Source of the DNA: Zelopaecilomyces penicillatus
Lineage: Eukaryota; Ascomycota; Sordariomycetes; Hypocreales; Pseudodiploosporaceae
NCBI GenBank assembly: GCA_005765155.1
Contig: VCCP01000007.1
Span: forward strand, 2,063,501-2,127,500
Length of the DNA stretch: 64,000 bases
Direction: 5' to 3'
In this document: positions 21,416 through 33,329 of the stretch, one piece after another
Layout of the letters: every line of letters begins with the position of its first letter
How positions within the stretch are numbered: the stretch's first letter is position 1
Position numbers and translations under genes: made by a program
The notes under the pieces: generated by a model
Database searches by the model: none
Told to the model about the DNA's origin: nothing
The model's input: only the letters and a program-made list of their open reading frames with translations

Positions 21416-21675
21416 TCTGGCCAAATAGCCAACGTATGCCCCCGTACTGATTAGGGATTCAGATGAACGGGCCGGCGATTTTGCCTTGTATGCAGTGCAA
21501 GACACATCTCGGATCACATTGAAAGGCTTGGATCTGTCCCTAAGCTATTCTAATCTTCTAGATTTTTAAAATTTAAAATGTTATATATTTACATTAACCA
21601 AGAGATTAAAAATAAATAAAAGTAAAAGCGCAATCAACTTACTACTTTCCTAACCCCCATAATACTAACCGACAA

Positions 21676-22415
21676 TCTTCTCGGCAGTTGTCACATAATC
21701 CCGATACACCTTACTATCACAACTATGCTTGTTGTAATGCGCCAACTTTTAAATAATTTGGGGTATATGGCAGCAGTCACACCGACCTGCTCCTCGTCTC
21801 GGTCTCGCCAGCCAGCCACAGTCAGGTTTCGTGCTGACCATTGACTTGACAAGGGTTTCATGTCGTCGATTAATTACTCCAGCCATGATTACAGCGCATG
21901 TCTCACCAGTCATGTCTGGGGTAGTGGCATGTATCACGTTGCCATCTTCTTATTCTTTGGATTGTGGTTCCTTCTTGTGTACAGTATCAATCTTACAATG
22001 AGGGATAAGTTGAGAAAAAAACGCATGTGTCCTTGCTCTTCACAAACATGATATGCGGAGACAGGCTCGGAGTGGTGGACGCCAGGTCAGCTGAAAGCTA
22101 GAGCATGTCTCGATACTGCTTAACGTAGGTATCAACAGCATCGTTCTGTTGCTATTGGAACTAAACGCTCTAGCAATTCTACTCGCTCTGAAAACTAGAA
22201 AGCATCGTAGCATGCGGATGATCAGCGACAAACGCCGCATCCTAATTTCTAATCACTTCTTTCGTCTACAAGATCTTAATCCGACAATGGAAACCTCTAC
22301 AGTCAGCTAGGGTTCAGTTAGTTTGTGATGGTGCGATGCAATGTTTGACATCTCTGTGCTCTATTATAACATGCACTGTCAAAAAGAACTTGGAATTAAA
22401 GTGACAAAAGAGGCG
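21676..22415. repeat. Segmental duplication, right copy
   Basis: Counterpart of 19420-19960 with shared words in the same order; somewhat longer because of insertions. No gene recognised inside. Confidence 0.75.
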
Positions 22416-22641
22416 CCGGCGTGTTATCAGGAATTAGGACAACGGCTAGACTAGACTGTCTGTCAATGTTCTCCGTTTAATATCCAACATCGCTTCATCG
22501 TGGTCTAGAATGATAAACAACCGCAAACATATAGCGTTAACAACCACCAGCCATCCTTACTTCCAGAGCAATATGTTGCTCGTGCATACTGACCAATGGA
22601 TAAGAAACAACAACGACTTTAGTCTTGGTTCACACTCTTAT

Positions 22642-23025
22642 TCATTCCCCACAATCCGAATTGCTATCGAAAACTCTATGATATGCCTTTTCAAGTTCCA
22701 GTCGAATCTTGATATTCATCGCATCTGGATGAAGACATTTCATGAGTTGCGTATTCAATTGAAAAATTCCAAACTGTAGAGTGTCTCGTCTCTTCTTCTT
22801 ATCGCTCATATGGCTAACCTCCTTGATTAACTTTTCGAGATTTGTTCGATACTTGTCTACTAGACATTCTTTGGCGGTAGGGACTTGCGTTAGAGCGTTA
22901 ATGATGGCTTGGTCGAAGTGGTCCTGCGCGCATGAGAGAAAGTTGTCATCTCGGCGAAGGAGGGCACTGGCTGCGGCAAAACTTGAGTTAGCAGCGATTG
23001 CGATGAGTGCGGAGGAGAACCTCAT
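22642..23025 (-). CDS. Small secreted four-cysteine protein, array member G
   Basis: 127 aa. Signal peptide about 1-19 (MRFSSALIAIAANSSFAAA), basic pair at 24-25 (LLRRDD), cysteines at 32, 54, 97 and 125. The first three spacings equal those of F exactly although almost all other residues differ; Leu again follows C2 and C3 (ECLVDK, KCLHPD). The centre is lysine-rich (MSDKKKRRD) where D and F have NERKE. This divergence with a fixed cysteine frame suggests fast evolution under structural constraint. Function unknown. Confidence 0.72.
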   Translation of the reverse strand: MRFSSALIAIAANSSFAAASALLRRDDNFLSCAQDHFDQAIINALTQVPTAKECLVDKYRTNLEKLIKEVSHMSDKKKRRDTLQFGIFQLNTQLMKCLHPDAMNIKIRLELEKAYHRVFDSNSDCGE

Positions 23026-23595
23026 GTTGAAAGTAGAGTAAATGGAGATGAAGATTCGTGATTGATGGCCGAGTCAAGATCGGGTGGGAATGGGGATATT
23101 ATACAAAGTAGTCGCGGGAAAATACGAACGAAAAGCAACCAGTTGTATTAGTGCACACAGAGGTTGATTCACTTGTTAGTACCGTCTCGTCACGCCTCTC
23201 CTCTGTGTATCGTCTTCTCTTTCTCCCTTCCTACATACAATACCTCCCCATACTACCAATAACTGTTCATAAAATGAACAAGATGACTGGTGTAGTGCTG
23301 TGACAGGTTTAATATACCTTATAGACTTATCGGGACATTTGTTGCTACTGAAAATATCCTTTGTTATGCCCGATAGGGTTGACCATTTCTCTTGCAACTC
23401 CCATTATTGGGCCTATTGCGGCCCCCAAGCTGGTTATCAATTTGATCTGTTCAGTCTCGATGTATGAAAGTTCCTCCCATTGGTTCTCTGAGGTTTATTG
23501 TGTCTCGACTACGGAATAAAGTCATCGCCTCTCCGGTGGGTGCCCTCCAAGTATTACCAAGATATCGGTAAACGTGGTGGTGTTGGTCAGTAGAA

Positions 23596-23904
23596 TCATG
23601 CTTTTTCGAACACTTCACTCAAAGAGACCTTTAATGCTTCTGTGTTTGATATGACGAGGATGACAGCTTGGATCAACGCTTTAGGATACCTGTATATGAA
23701 TAAAGAGGCTTCTGGAATGGTAGAGACCTTTTTTGAAGGGTTGGAAACCGCATCTTCGTCTAGCTGGTAACAGGGTTCGAACCACCACAAAAGCATACTG
23801 AGATCAGGGCTGCAATTGTGTCCTTCGTCTATGGTTGTATCATGAGACAATACCAAGGAAGGCAACATGCCATCTTCCCAAAACCACATCACATCAAGAA
23901 ACAT
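23596..23904 (-). CDS. Doubtful ORF, hypothetical
   Basis: 102-codon ORF from an in-frame ATG at 23904. It has normal-looking amino-acid composition (MLLWWFEPCYQLDEDAVSNP and a hydrophobic ALIQAVILVISNTEAL segment) but no recognised domain, signal peptide or paralogue. It may be a relic or part of a spliced gene. The remainder of 23026-24594 shows nothing else. Confidence 0.25.
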   Translation of the reverse strand: MFLDVMWFWEDGMLPSLVLSHDTTIDEGHNCSPDLSMLLWWFEPCYQLDEDAVSNPSKKVSTIPEASLFIYRYPKALIQAVILVISNTEALKVSLSEVFEKA

Positions 23905-24594
23905 ACGCACATCGACTAAGCATGGGAAGAATCATAATTTGGAAATATTCTAGCTTTTCCCCCCAAGAGGTCGTGCAGGACAAGCAACAGGTTTAGTCCT
24001 TACAGGATTATCATAAAAGAGGTTGAGACAAAAAAGAGAGGTACATGAGTTTTGTTCAAAGTTAAAGAGAGTTGCCAGCGTTCCGCCACCATGGCCAGCA
24101 TGGCTCCCGCGACCATCCAAGTCTCATTGGAGTAGTCGCCTCGTTTTGCTCCCAACATGTGCTATCATCTATCAAATTTGTGGCCACAATTTGCCGTCAC
24201 CGTCATGCCGTCATCGGATTCCTAGCAGACCCTTTGTGGTTGTTGTATGCTGCCCGTCCCTTATGCGTTCCCGCTAATGTGGTATAACCGAGTTGTTGCC
24301 CAATTGTTGTCGTGAAATACACGACATGCCAAGCAGTAAACTCCGATTCCGTACTAATCAATGAAGAATAGCTTCTTCTTACTCTGAAATATGTATCATC
24401 TAATCATACCTCTTTGGAAGCTTCAGGCACAGCCAAAAACCAAACCTGGCTGTTTTGTCAACATCCTGCGCATCGAAAAAGGCCCATTATGCATGCATGT
24501 ATGGCGAGCCCATAAAAGAAAGACACATTCAAACACTACAAGAAAGGCGACAAGCATCGCAGTCGGATAATTGATTGGAACAAGAAAAAAGTGG

Positions 24595-27052
24595 CTAGTT
24601 CTGGTCGGTGGCTGGCGACTCAGCTGTCTCGTCTTGTTGACCCCGGTGCAGCGGTGCCGTGCTTGCACCTGCTGATGATCCTCCATTTGCTAGACTGGCT
24701 TGCTGAGATGTAGATTGTTGCGACATACCGGCAATGCTGGCATGTGCATGGCCATGTGCGCTGAGTGGTGGTGTACCGCTTGCCGGCTCGTTGCTCCTGA
24801 AGCTCGAAAACGCGATTGTCCCCATGGCCTCTTGGGTTGATTGGAGGAATGGATGTTGCTGTTGTGGATGATTCGCCGGGGCGAATGGATGCTGACCAAG
24901 TGATGGGGCAGGAGGTGGTATTGGGATCATCTGAGCGTAAGGAGGCCCGATTGTGGAACCTTGAAGGTTAGTGTTATGAAAGGGTAACGTATTTTGAGCT
25001 TGAACATCCACAACCATATCACTGCCGTCCAGGCCTTCGAAATCGTTGTCTTCGTCGGCCATGTCGTCATCAAAAGCTTCGCCATCGGCCTGAGGTATGG
25101 CACTAGGTATCCCATTGGCTCGACGGACAGCCCCTCGAATACGACCACCGGCTCGTGGAGAGAAGCTTTCCCGCAGATCCTCAAACAACGGTGAGGTATT
25201 CAAAAAGTCACGGAACTTGGACACCATGTTACCAGAGAAAACGCAAAAGACGTCTCGCTGATGTTGCGTAAACTCTGTAGAATATATGGGTAAGCGAAGA
25301 TGAACCATTGAGCGAGTTATGAAAAGACTAAGACATACCAGGAGGCGCTGCTCTGCAGTATGGTTGGAAATCATCTCGTTGAAAGGCTGCTACACCTGTC
25401 AAACTCAGATGAGTGAGACGAGGGCACGAGTTCAAAAGCCTCATGATGCTCTGTCTTCCGGTCAGCAATGCAATGTTTTGAAAGGTTTAATATCCAAAAA
25501 ATGTAATTACCTTGAGGGTTAGGTTAACACAGTAGCTCAGGTGGACACGCTCCAGGCTTGGAGCATAGTACTCCCCACCGACAAAAAGCCCGCTGGCATC
25601 TCTCCTAACTCGTGGGCGGTATGCGGCCTCGGCAAGCGTAAATACAGATTCGTCTGTAATTGAGCTACACTTGACCAACCCTATCCTCTTCAGCTTGGGG
25701 AGAACCGCAAGCCGTTTCACCGATTCGTCAGTCAGATTTGTGCAGCATCCCAGATCAATGTAGCGAATACGATTGCAGCTATGGACAAGTTTCTTCACAC
25801 CCTCATCTGTAATCTGACCGCAGTGGCCGAGGTGGACGTAGTGGAGGTTCTTGCCGAGTTTCGAAATGGCATGCACGGCGGCATCAGTGATGTTGCGACA
25901 TTTAGCTAAAACGAGATTGCGAAGTCGGGGTGCAACTTCAATGATCTTCTGAACCGCAGCGTCAGTAAGCCGGGCACAGGAGGTTAAGTCGAGGATCCTG
26001 AGATGCTCGTAGACCTGGTTCGAAGGGAGAGAGAGGAAGGCGCTGTCATCGATGAGGTCACAGTTTGCGAGCCGAAGCTCCCGCAGACAATTTCCTCTAG
26101 ACAACAGGGATGTGACGGGTCCATTGCCAATCTGGTTGCATTGGTGAAGATCGATTTCCAAGATGTTGGGACAATGCTCGGCGAAAGCAAGAATAGCATT
26201 ATCGCGCAATTGAGCACATTCGTTAAGTTTCAGCTACAGAGGTAAAGATAAAGTCAGCACGGAGGGGAGGCAAAAGAAAAAAAGACGGTGAACTGGTGAT
26301 GAGAGGGCAAAAAACAGTGGTTGAATGCGTACCCTCTTAATGTATTTACAGTTGTGTGCCAGTGTGAGCATGCTCTCGTTGGAGATGTTTTCGCATCCTG
26401 AAATGTTGAGACCCTGAAGTCGCTTACAATGGGCCGCAATGGCATTGATTGATTCTTCGGTGATATTCTTGTCGTTGGAAATGTCCAGGGCAAGCAAGGA
26501 GGAGCTGTTCTCAACCAGGGCAATGAGGCCAGAATCGGTCAGGCTGCGACAGTTGGTTAGCGTTAGGCGCTCCACCCTGGAGCAGACAGCCAGGGGCATA
26601 ACGCTGCCATCACTGACCCCGTCTGCGAGGGAGGCGAGGTTTAGGCGTTTAATAAAGTCGCGGTAGCTGAAAAAAGGACGCTCAAGGCCTAACGTTTGGC
26701 AAATACTTTCGTGGTTCGGCCAGTTGGTGCATGAGGGCCGATGCCATAGCAGATCGACGGCATTTCGGGCCCAGCGCTTAGAGACAAGCATAGAGTGATA
26801 TAGGTCTGACGAGGCGCTCAGCTTGGCAAAAACACTAATGAGGATCTCGTTGGGTAGGCGGTTTATGGGTGGCCTGCAGGCGTCATCGACCTGCATGTCT
26901 TGGAAGTTGGGAACACCGAGCGAGGACTGGGAGTCGTTGGCGCCTAAGAAGAAATCGGACTCTTCGTTATCGGCGGGGATTGGAGAGTTGGTAGACGACG
27001 ACGAGCGGGAGTCGTCCTGCTCGTCGGACGCAGTGCCGGACCTTGTGGCCAT
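24595..27052 (-). CDS. GRR1: Grr1-like F-box/leucine-rich-repeat protein
   Basis: Four exons (27052..26333, 26233..25511, 25450..25339, 25274..24595) join in frame to 744 aa; introns are 99, 60 and 64 bp. F-box at about 62-104 (RPPINRLPNEILISVFAKLS). It is followed by a run of about twelve cysteine-containing LRRs (for example ILDLTSCARLTDAAVQKI and YVHLGHCGQITDEGVKKL). After the LRRs comes the fungal Grr1 tail: PYCRAAPPEFTQHQRDVFCV and FSGNMVSKFRDFL, then a Pro/Gln/Ser-rich low-complexity end. Grr1 is the substrate receptor of an SCF ubiquitin ligase; in yeast it controls glucose signalling and G1 cyclin turnover. Transfer of those targets to this fungus is inference. The exon junctions restore the LRR repeats exactly (YIKR/LKLNEC). 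Confidence 0.95.
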
Positions 27053-28832
27053 GGCGTCTAGGAGCGGTGCAGATGCACCTGCCAGATTCTGTGAAGAAGT
27101 TTCTAGGCAGAGGGCGGTGGGCTAGGAAGAGGTAGATTCGGTAGGGTAGAGTATGGAATTGTATCGAGTAAATTTTGGGCTACTGTCGTGAGGCTGCGTT
27201 TGAGGCGTGAGCAAATGCTGCTGCGGTAGATGAGTCGAGTTGCTCGTCTTTCGAGTTGAGAACTGGAGGTCAAGGGATAATAAGGATGGCCCAACAGGTT
27301 TCGAGCAGTTCTTGGGCGTGGCGAGGTGTAGTAGGTGCGGTAGTTGTCGATGTATCAAGATATGAGGCCAAGGGCGGGGGGGACGACGAGTCTGTCGACT
27401 AGGCCACGAGCCCGGCCTGGCTCTCGATGGTGCGGTTGGTGACGTCTGGTTGCAAGCTGCTACTCGGGCAGGAAGTCGTGTCTCGGGACGTGTGCAACGT
27501 GCAAAATGCCGGAACGAGGGCGAGGGGGTGCAACTTGTGAGCCTTGAGAGCAGCACGATGCGAGATGCTTCAGGTTTGGTGTTGGTCAGCAGGGAATCTG
27601 GAATCCTCAGCCAGGGCGGCGGAGACACGACGGTCCGCGTGGGGCGGCGGCCTCGACTATCAACAAGCGCGGCGTGCGTGTGCAGCTGCTGGCTACGGGG
27701 ACTGTCAGGTACAGGTACAGTTGCAAGCGCAGGTACCCAGCGGCTAGAGAACATTGTGATGGGCTTGCACTGTTACAGTGCACATATTGACGACTTTGTT
27801 GGTTCTACAGCAGTGCGCTTGCCACTGTAGCGCTCCACAGCACCTACGGTAGGCATCCAAAATGCCGGGGCTTTGTACAGGTACCCTTTACCCTGCCTCT
27901 CTGCCCGCGCTATTATTAGCACCTGTGCATCCGTCCCACAGGCACAACACCACTCGCTTGCAAGCAATATTGTTCCTCCATTCACTCACTGATGGCATAA
28001 TTGCGAGAGTCTGCATGGTCTCAGTACAGAGGCTTATCTATTATCCATGTCGATAATACGGATATCTACCAAATAATTGGGTCTGGTCCCGCTCATGTCA
28101 AACTACAAGAATGAACAGAGGGGGACGAATAGCCGTAGCTTGTACCCTCATTATTCAGCCTGCGAGAACCAGCCCTTGTCCAGCAGACCAAATTTCCATG
28201 TGCAAGGTATTCCAAATTGCAAGAAACACTACCTGTTGTGATGCTGCGTAGTTGTTCCCCCTCTACAGACAGACTATAACTTTGCAACATCGCAATCACT
28301 GTGTACGTGAGGTCCATTGAATTCCATGCTACTGCTGTGTCACCGTCAGTTTCCTTGTCCATTTGACACGGTCTGGTGAGTAGCTGTAGCTGAGCTGGCA
28401 GCACTCTGGTTCGTTCAAAGGTGAGCCGCACGTGACTCTCAGCTCTAGATCCCTGTCGTTTTGCCCCTCGTTCACTCAGCTGCTTGTCTTTGTTGATCCT
28501 CAGGCACATGACAATCAGTCAACTCCAGTTCTTGTCCATCACAGACGACGGAAAGGCATTAATGGAATTACAATCATTCATTCGTCTGGTCACCCACCAT
28601 GTACTTGCCAGCTAGTCTATCATATACGCCCTCTATGTCATGGCGATTCATCGGGCCAGTCCATGATTTCATCAACCAGAAAAACTCGCTCTCGTGATCG
28701 ACGTCCATTTATCTGTGTCTCAGATACCCCCACGTCCCATCGTCCAAGTGTGCACACCGTACAGATCATTAAGCATTAAGCAATGCCAATTACAATTCGC
28801 CGAAAATCACCCTGCCATCCTTTTTAGGCCCT
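27053..28832. other. Intergenic region, 5' UTR and promoter of the Grr1-like gene
   Basis: 27053-27760 carries long open but biased frames (a 210-codon minus-strand ORF rich in Pro/Ser/Thr/Arg) with no domain; I read it as the 5' UTR and promoter. 27760-28832 shows no gene. Confidence 0.5.
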
Positions 28833-31234
28833 TTACTGCTTCTCTAGGAAAACCACCTTGCTATCGTGGTCGCTCTTGAACTGATACTGCAGACCGATAT
28901 TCATCAGCGTCGAGCCTGAGAGCGTCTGGTTCCCATCAATTTTGTATGTCGCCTTGGCATCCAGTCCCTGCAACCGCACCCTGGGCCAGGAGTTGTTGAT
29001 GGTGGCCTTCATTTGGAAGTAGAAGAGCACTGCCTGTTTGCCATCGGCAGAAATGAACAGCGCCGCAGGGAAGTTGGACTGCTCTGGCAGCTGAAGCCGC
29101 CACATGTCACCACCAATGATGATGGGGTTCACCTTCTCTGCGAGTGCCAGGAGGTCGGGGATTTGTGCCTTTTCATCCGCCGCAATTTCGGCCGGGTTGA
29201 GCTCCAGGCCGAAAGAACCACCCATCATCGCTACGTGGGCTCGGAAGGCAAAGGTTGTGTTGCGTCGAGTGTTGCCGTTGGGAACGTTAGATACGTGGGC
29301 GCCCATTGCTGATGGCGGATAGACAATCGAGGTTCCAAATTGGATGGCGATACGTTCGGCTGCATCCGTGTCATCGGAGGTCCAGATTTGAGGAAAGTAC
29401 TGTAAAACACCCGGGTCGAAACGCCCGCCACCGGAGGCACAGCCTTCCCAGAGCACATCAGGGAAGCGTTCAGTCAACGTCTTGAAAATATGGTACAGGC
29501 CAATCATATAGGCGTGGCCAAGTCCGGGATATGGTGCCTCATGAATGCCACGGTTGTTGTCCCATTTGACATATGTGATGCTTGAGTTGCCCAGAATGTT
29601 GGATACCGAATCAATGATGAACTCCTGAACCTCGGGCAGCGCCACATTGAGCACCAGCTGGTTGCGCGTTAACGTGCGAGGATATGGGCCAGCATGGATT
29701 GCCCAATCAGGATGTTTGTGGTACAGAGTTGAGTTAGGGTTGACCATCTCAGGCTCAAACCACAGACCAAACTTCAGCTTCTCGGTGCTGTTGGCGACCT
29801 TGAGATCCGTAATGTTCTTGACCAGGCCAGTCATGCCGTGTGGGAATCGCTCGGGGTTCACCTCCCAATCACCCAGTCCAGCATTATCCGATACTCGAGG
29901 GTATTCAACTCCGAACCAGCCATCATCCAGCACGAGAAGACCGATGCCGAGATCCGCAGTCTCCTGCGCCAGGTGGTAGATGGTGGTGTCGTTGAAGTTG
30001 AAGCCCAGGCCCTCCCAGCTGTTGAGCAAGACTGGGCGAGTCTCAGTGGCAAACTTGCTCTTGATAAGGTGGTTACGATACAATCTGTGAAATTGACGCG
30101 ACATTCCACCGACTCCAGCATCGGAAAAGATGGCGACACACTCGGGTGAAGTGAACGACTCTCCAGCACCAAGCTTCCATGACAGCTGGTATGGATTCAG
30201 GCCCAGGGTTGCACGAGTTAGTCCTTGAGATGGCTTTTCAACATCGACGGAAAAGGATCCTGTGTAAACGAGGGAAAACCCCCAGGCTTCACCGTGTGCC
30301 TCGGTCGTCGTAGGTGAGACAAGCGAAAGGAAGGGGTTGTGAAGATGCGATGAATATCCGGTGGTGCTACCAAAGCTGTGGAGTGGTTGAATGGTCAGTT
30401 CTATGACTTTTCGACGTCTCGATCACTATAATCTGTCCACAAAGAATTTACTCACCCTTGTGTTCCATAATCAACCTTGCGGCGCAATCGCATGCCCTCG
30501 CGCGCCCAATCACCCCTCAACTCAATCATGTCGTAATCGTCGTGTGGCAGATCGACACTGAAGCTAGCAAGCCTCTCAATAGTGATGTCACCCTCTCCCA
30601 TGTTGGTAATATTAACGCTCCGCACAATGGCGTCATACTTGGGGAAAATGGAGTATGACAAGTCCGCAGCAACGGAGCTGTAGTTGTCGTACATGTGCAC
30701 AACAAGTGTAGAGACGTCGGCATCCTTGCCGAACGTGGCCGGGAGGCCCTTGAGATCTGGTTTGCCCTTGGTGACAGTGTGCGACTTGTACTGGAAGTCG
30801 CTGACGGTGTAGCCAGCGGTTTGGCGGATGTGGACAGCCGGGTTGCGGAAGTCACCGCGGCCGAGGTCAGGGAACTCTCGGCGCTGACGACCGATGATAT
30901 TGACCCAACCCTGGACAGGGCCGATGATGGGGTCCATGTACCCATCTTCGGCGACGGCGCCGCCAAAGTGATCGGAGATGAGGTCGCCGGTGTCCGGGTC
31001 GACGTGGAAGCGGTAGGAGACGTTGTCGCCATTGAGGGCGAAGGTCTTGTCATTTACCACGATGGCTGCGAGCTAGTCAGTGATTGGAAGTGGAGCGATT
31101 ATGAGCTGTGGGAGAATGGTGGGTGTAGATGCTGTAGAGAGCTTCAACTTACGGTCCGCAGCTCCAACACAGCGAGCCAAGCCCGTCGTGAGGACGAAGC
31201 CAGCAACGGCTTGCCTCATACTTGGGGTCAACAT
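28833..31234 (-). CDS. aglC: Secreted GH36 alpha-galactosidase
   Basis: Three exons (31234..31153, 31065..30456, 30375..28833) join to 744 aa. Exon 1 encodes a signal peptide (MRQAVAGFVLTTGLARCVGA, preceded by MLTPS). The N-terminal beta-sandwich domain (about 30-310) precedes the catalytic barrel, which has LNSWEGLGFNFN, LVLDDGWFG and the nucleophile Asp503 in YVKWDNNRG. GCASGGGRFDPGVLQYFPQ and WTSDDTDAAER carry the acid/base Asp (about 565). Length and motifs match the fungal AglC subgroup. It hydrolyses terminal alpha-galactosides (melibiose, raffinose, galactomannan). Numerous NxS/T sites fit secretion. Introns are 87 and 80 bp. I chose the upstream ATG; one five codons downstream is also possible. 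Confidence 0.95.
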
Positions 31235-32783
31235 CCTTGGAGTATCTGTATCCCAGGGACCTCAATTGCAACTGGTCTCAGATAGCCTATTTTGCAAAAA
31301 AGAAGGCAGAGAAGATGAGGATGGTTCCACAATCCCCACAACCTCTGATGCGGGAGACATCGGGCTCTTATACGTGAGCCGGATGGATTCCTCTTCCCGA
31401 CTTGCGCAAAGAAGCTCGAGCACATGGATGCTACCCTACCTACCCGTTAGACTGTCTGCAGGTAGGTAATGATAAACTAATCCAATTGCTACCCTCATTT
31501 CTCCTCCCGCATGCTGAAAAACCGGGATCAGCAACCGTAGGAACAGGGACGATGGAGTAGCAGCACTTTCTTTTGGGGTGGATACGAAAAGTTGCGTTTG
31601 GTGATGTAACTTACCCCAAGCTTTGTTGCTGATCCTTTCCTAGGTGTACTTTATTTTTCCTTCAAGGGAACCTGGCACACCAACAACGGTACCACACCCA
31701 CTACCAATGTGAATTCCACCCAACACCGACGGGAAAGACTCCGAAGGCGTTCCTAGTACACATGCTTCCTTCACCTTGCTTTGATTGAAAAGCCATTGCA
31801 TTTCTTCTAGATTGTCCGTTCTGTGGAGATTCAAAATTCAGCTATTGCCGCACCAATCAGACCAATTTTGACTCTCTTCTTACTTTGTACTGTTATGTAT
31901 TTCCCTCTACCTAAAATGTATCACATCCTTCCCCCACGAAGGCTAAGCGGTTCTTCGTCCCCCCACCTCCGGCATTCATGGTGTGAAATCCATTGGCCGC
32001 TTGACTAGGCAGATGCGGGGGAAACATAAACAAAGAATGGGGCTTCCTCTATCGGCAGGGAAGACTTGGGCTAAAGTGTTGTAATATGAGTGGATGGAGT
32101 AGGATTGCGTGCGGAGAAACTTTTTGGATTGATGGGTCGAGAATAACAGAGGTTGAGTGACGGCCGTAAAGATGGGATAACCTACCTGTCTGTGAGTTGG
32201 GCCAACCTGCATTTGGACGAAAGAGGTATGCTTGTCCGTGAAAACCCCAGCTTTTTGGAGGTTGGAAGCCGAAGCTACCACCGGTGCAGCAGCAAAGAAA
32301 TATCCGTCGGGATTGGTTTGATGTTTGTTCTTCTCGGGTTGATATCCGACTAAACTGTCTACACAAGCTACGGCTACCATATCAATTACGCAACTGCTAT
32401 GATCTTGCACCTAATAGACTCACTCTCGTAAACTCCTTCATGTTCTTACTTACATGCATGTATGATGTATGTACCCTGAAGTTTCCAACATTCAATCCTT
32501 GTCCGGTGCCCCTCTCTTCTGATTTATACCCATTCAAGTCACAAATTGCAAGTTGTATTTGTCGTCCCCGCCTACGAGTCAGTCCGCAGACCGAGGAATA
32601 AGTACTTGCAGGCCAATTGAAGTGGAGATGGTCAAGATGAACCACCTTATCATAAGTAGGTATGTACGTATTACATATTCCACATATAGTATATGCACGC
32701 CCAGTATTTCCCAACCCGGACCGACTGTGCCAGTCTAATTTTGAAGGGATGCTATTCGTGCGCATGTAAGAGTTGGCGTTTTC

Positions 32784-32817
<34 letters not shown>

Positions 32818-33329
32818 CAAGCTGTGCTCCAAAATAGCGCAGGAACCATGGAACCCAGACGCCTCTATCCTAACATATGTGCAGTATTTCCCGCACCTAC
32901 TACCAATGTTTGAACATGTTCTGGAATGGAATTCATCGTTTTTCGAGCTAATACAGGGTTATGGATGATGGCTCCGGTATTTGGGCGGGAGCGCAGATCA
33001 GCCAAGAAAAGCCACAGAAGAACGCCTCCCCGATGTTGCGCCTTGGCTTTGCTTGGCTTTGATTTTTTTGTTGTCACAACCTTGGGTGAAGATTTGATGA
33101 TGTCACGTCACGTGGTGGTGTCCGTCGGTCCGACCTTTTTCTCCCCAGCTTGGTGATAGCTGGCAAAGCCGTACGAATTGGTGTGACCCTCAACATTGTC
33201 GAGTCTTGACGATCGGTGTGCAAAATCCTTGATTGTGTTCAGCGCAATCGGAGGGAAGCCATTCAGGTGTGGCACACACAACCACAGCGACAATCCCACC
33301 CATCAGAAACCTCGCGCATAGGAGTCACA
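31235..33329. other. Intergenic region between two divergent genes
   Basis: About 2.1 kb holding the promoters of the alpha-galactosidase gene (leftward) and the Aim18-like gene (rightward). No coding region is supported; a 150-codon minus-strand ORF at 32397-32849 overlaps a tetranucleotide repeat and has no domain. Confidence 0.5.
32785..32817. repeat. GATA/GACA tetranucleotide microsatellite
   Basis: GATA units followed by about six GACA units. Confidence 0.9.

Noticed and set aside
23774..23790. GGGTTCGAACC resembling a tRNA B box
   Set aside because: No A box at the right distance, the T stem does not pair over five bases, and the sequence lies inside an open minus-strand frame.
27122..27754. 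210-codon minus-strand ORF upstream of the Grr1-like gene
   Set aside because: Biased Pro/Ser/Thr/Arg composition, no domain, and open frames on the other strand too; more likely 5' UTR and promoter.
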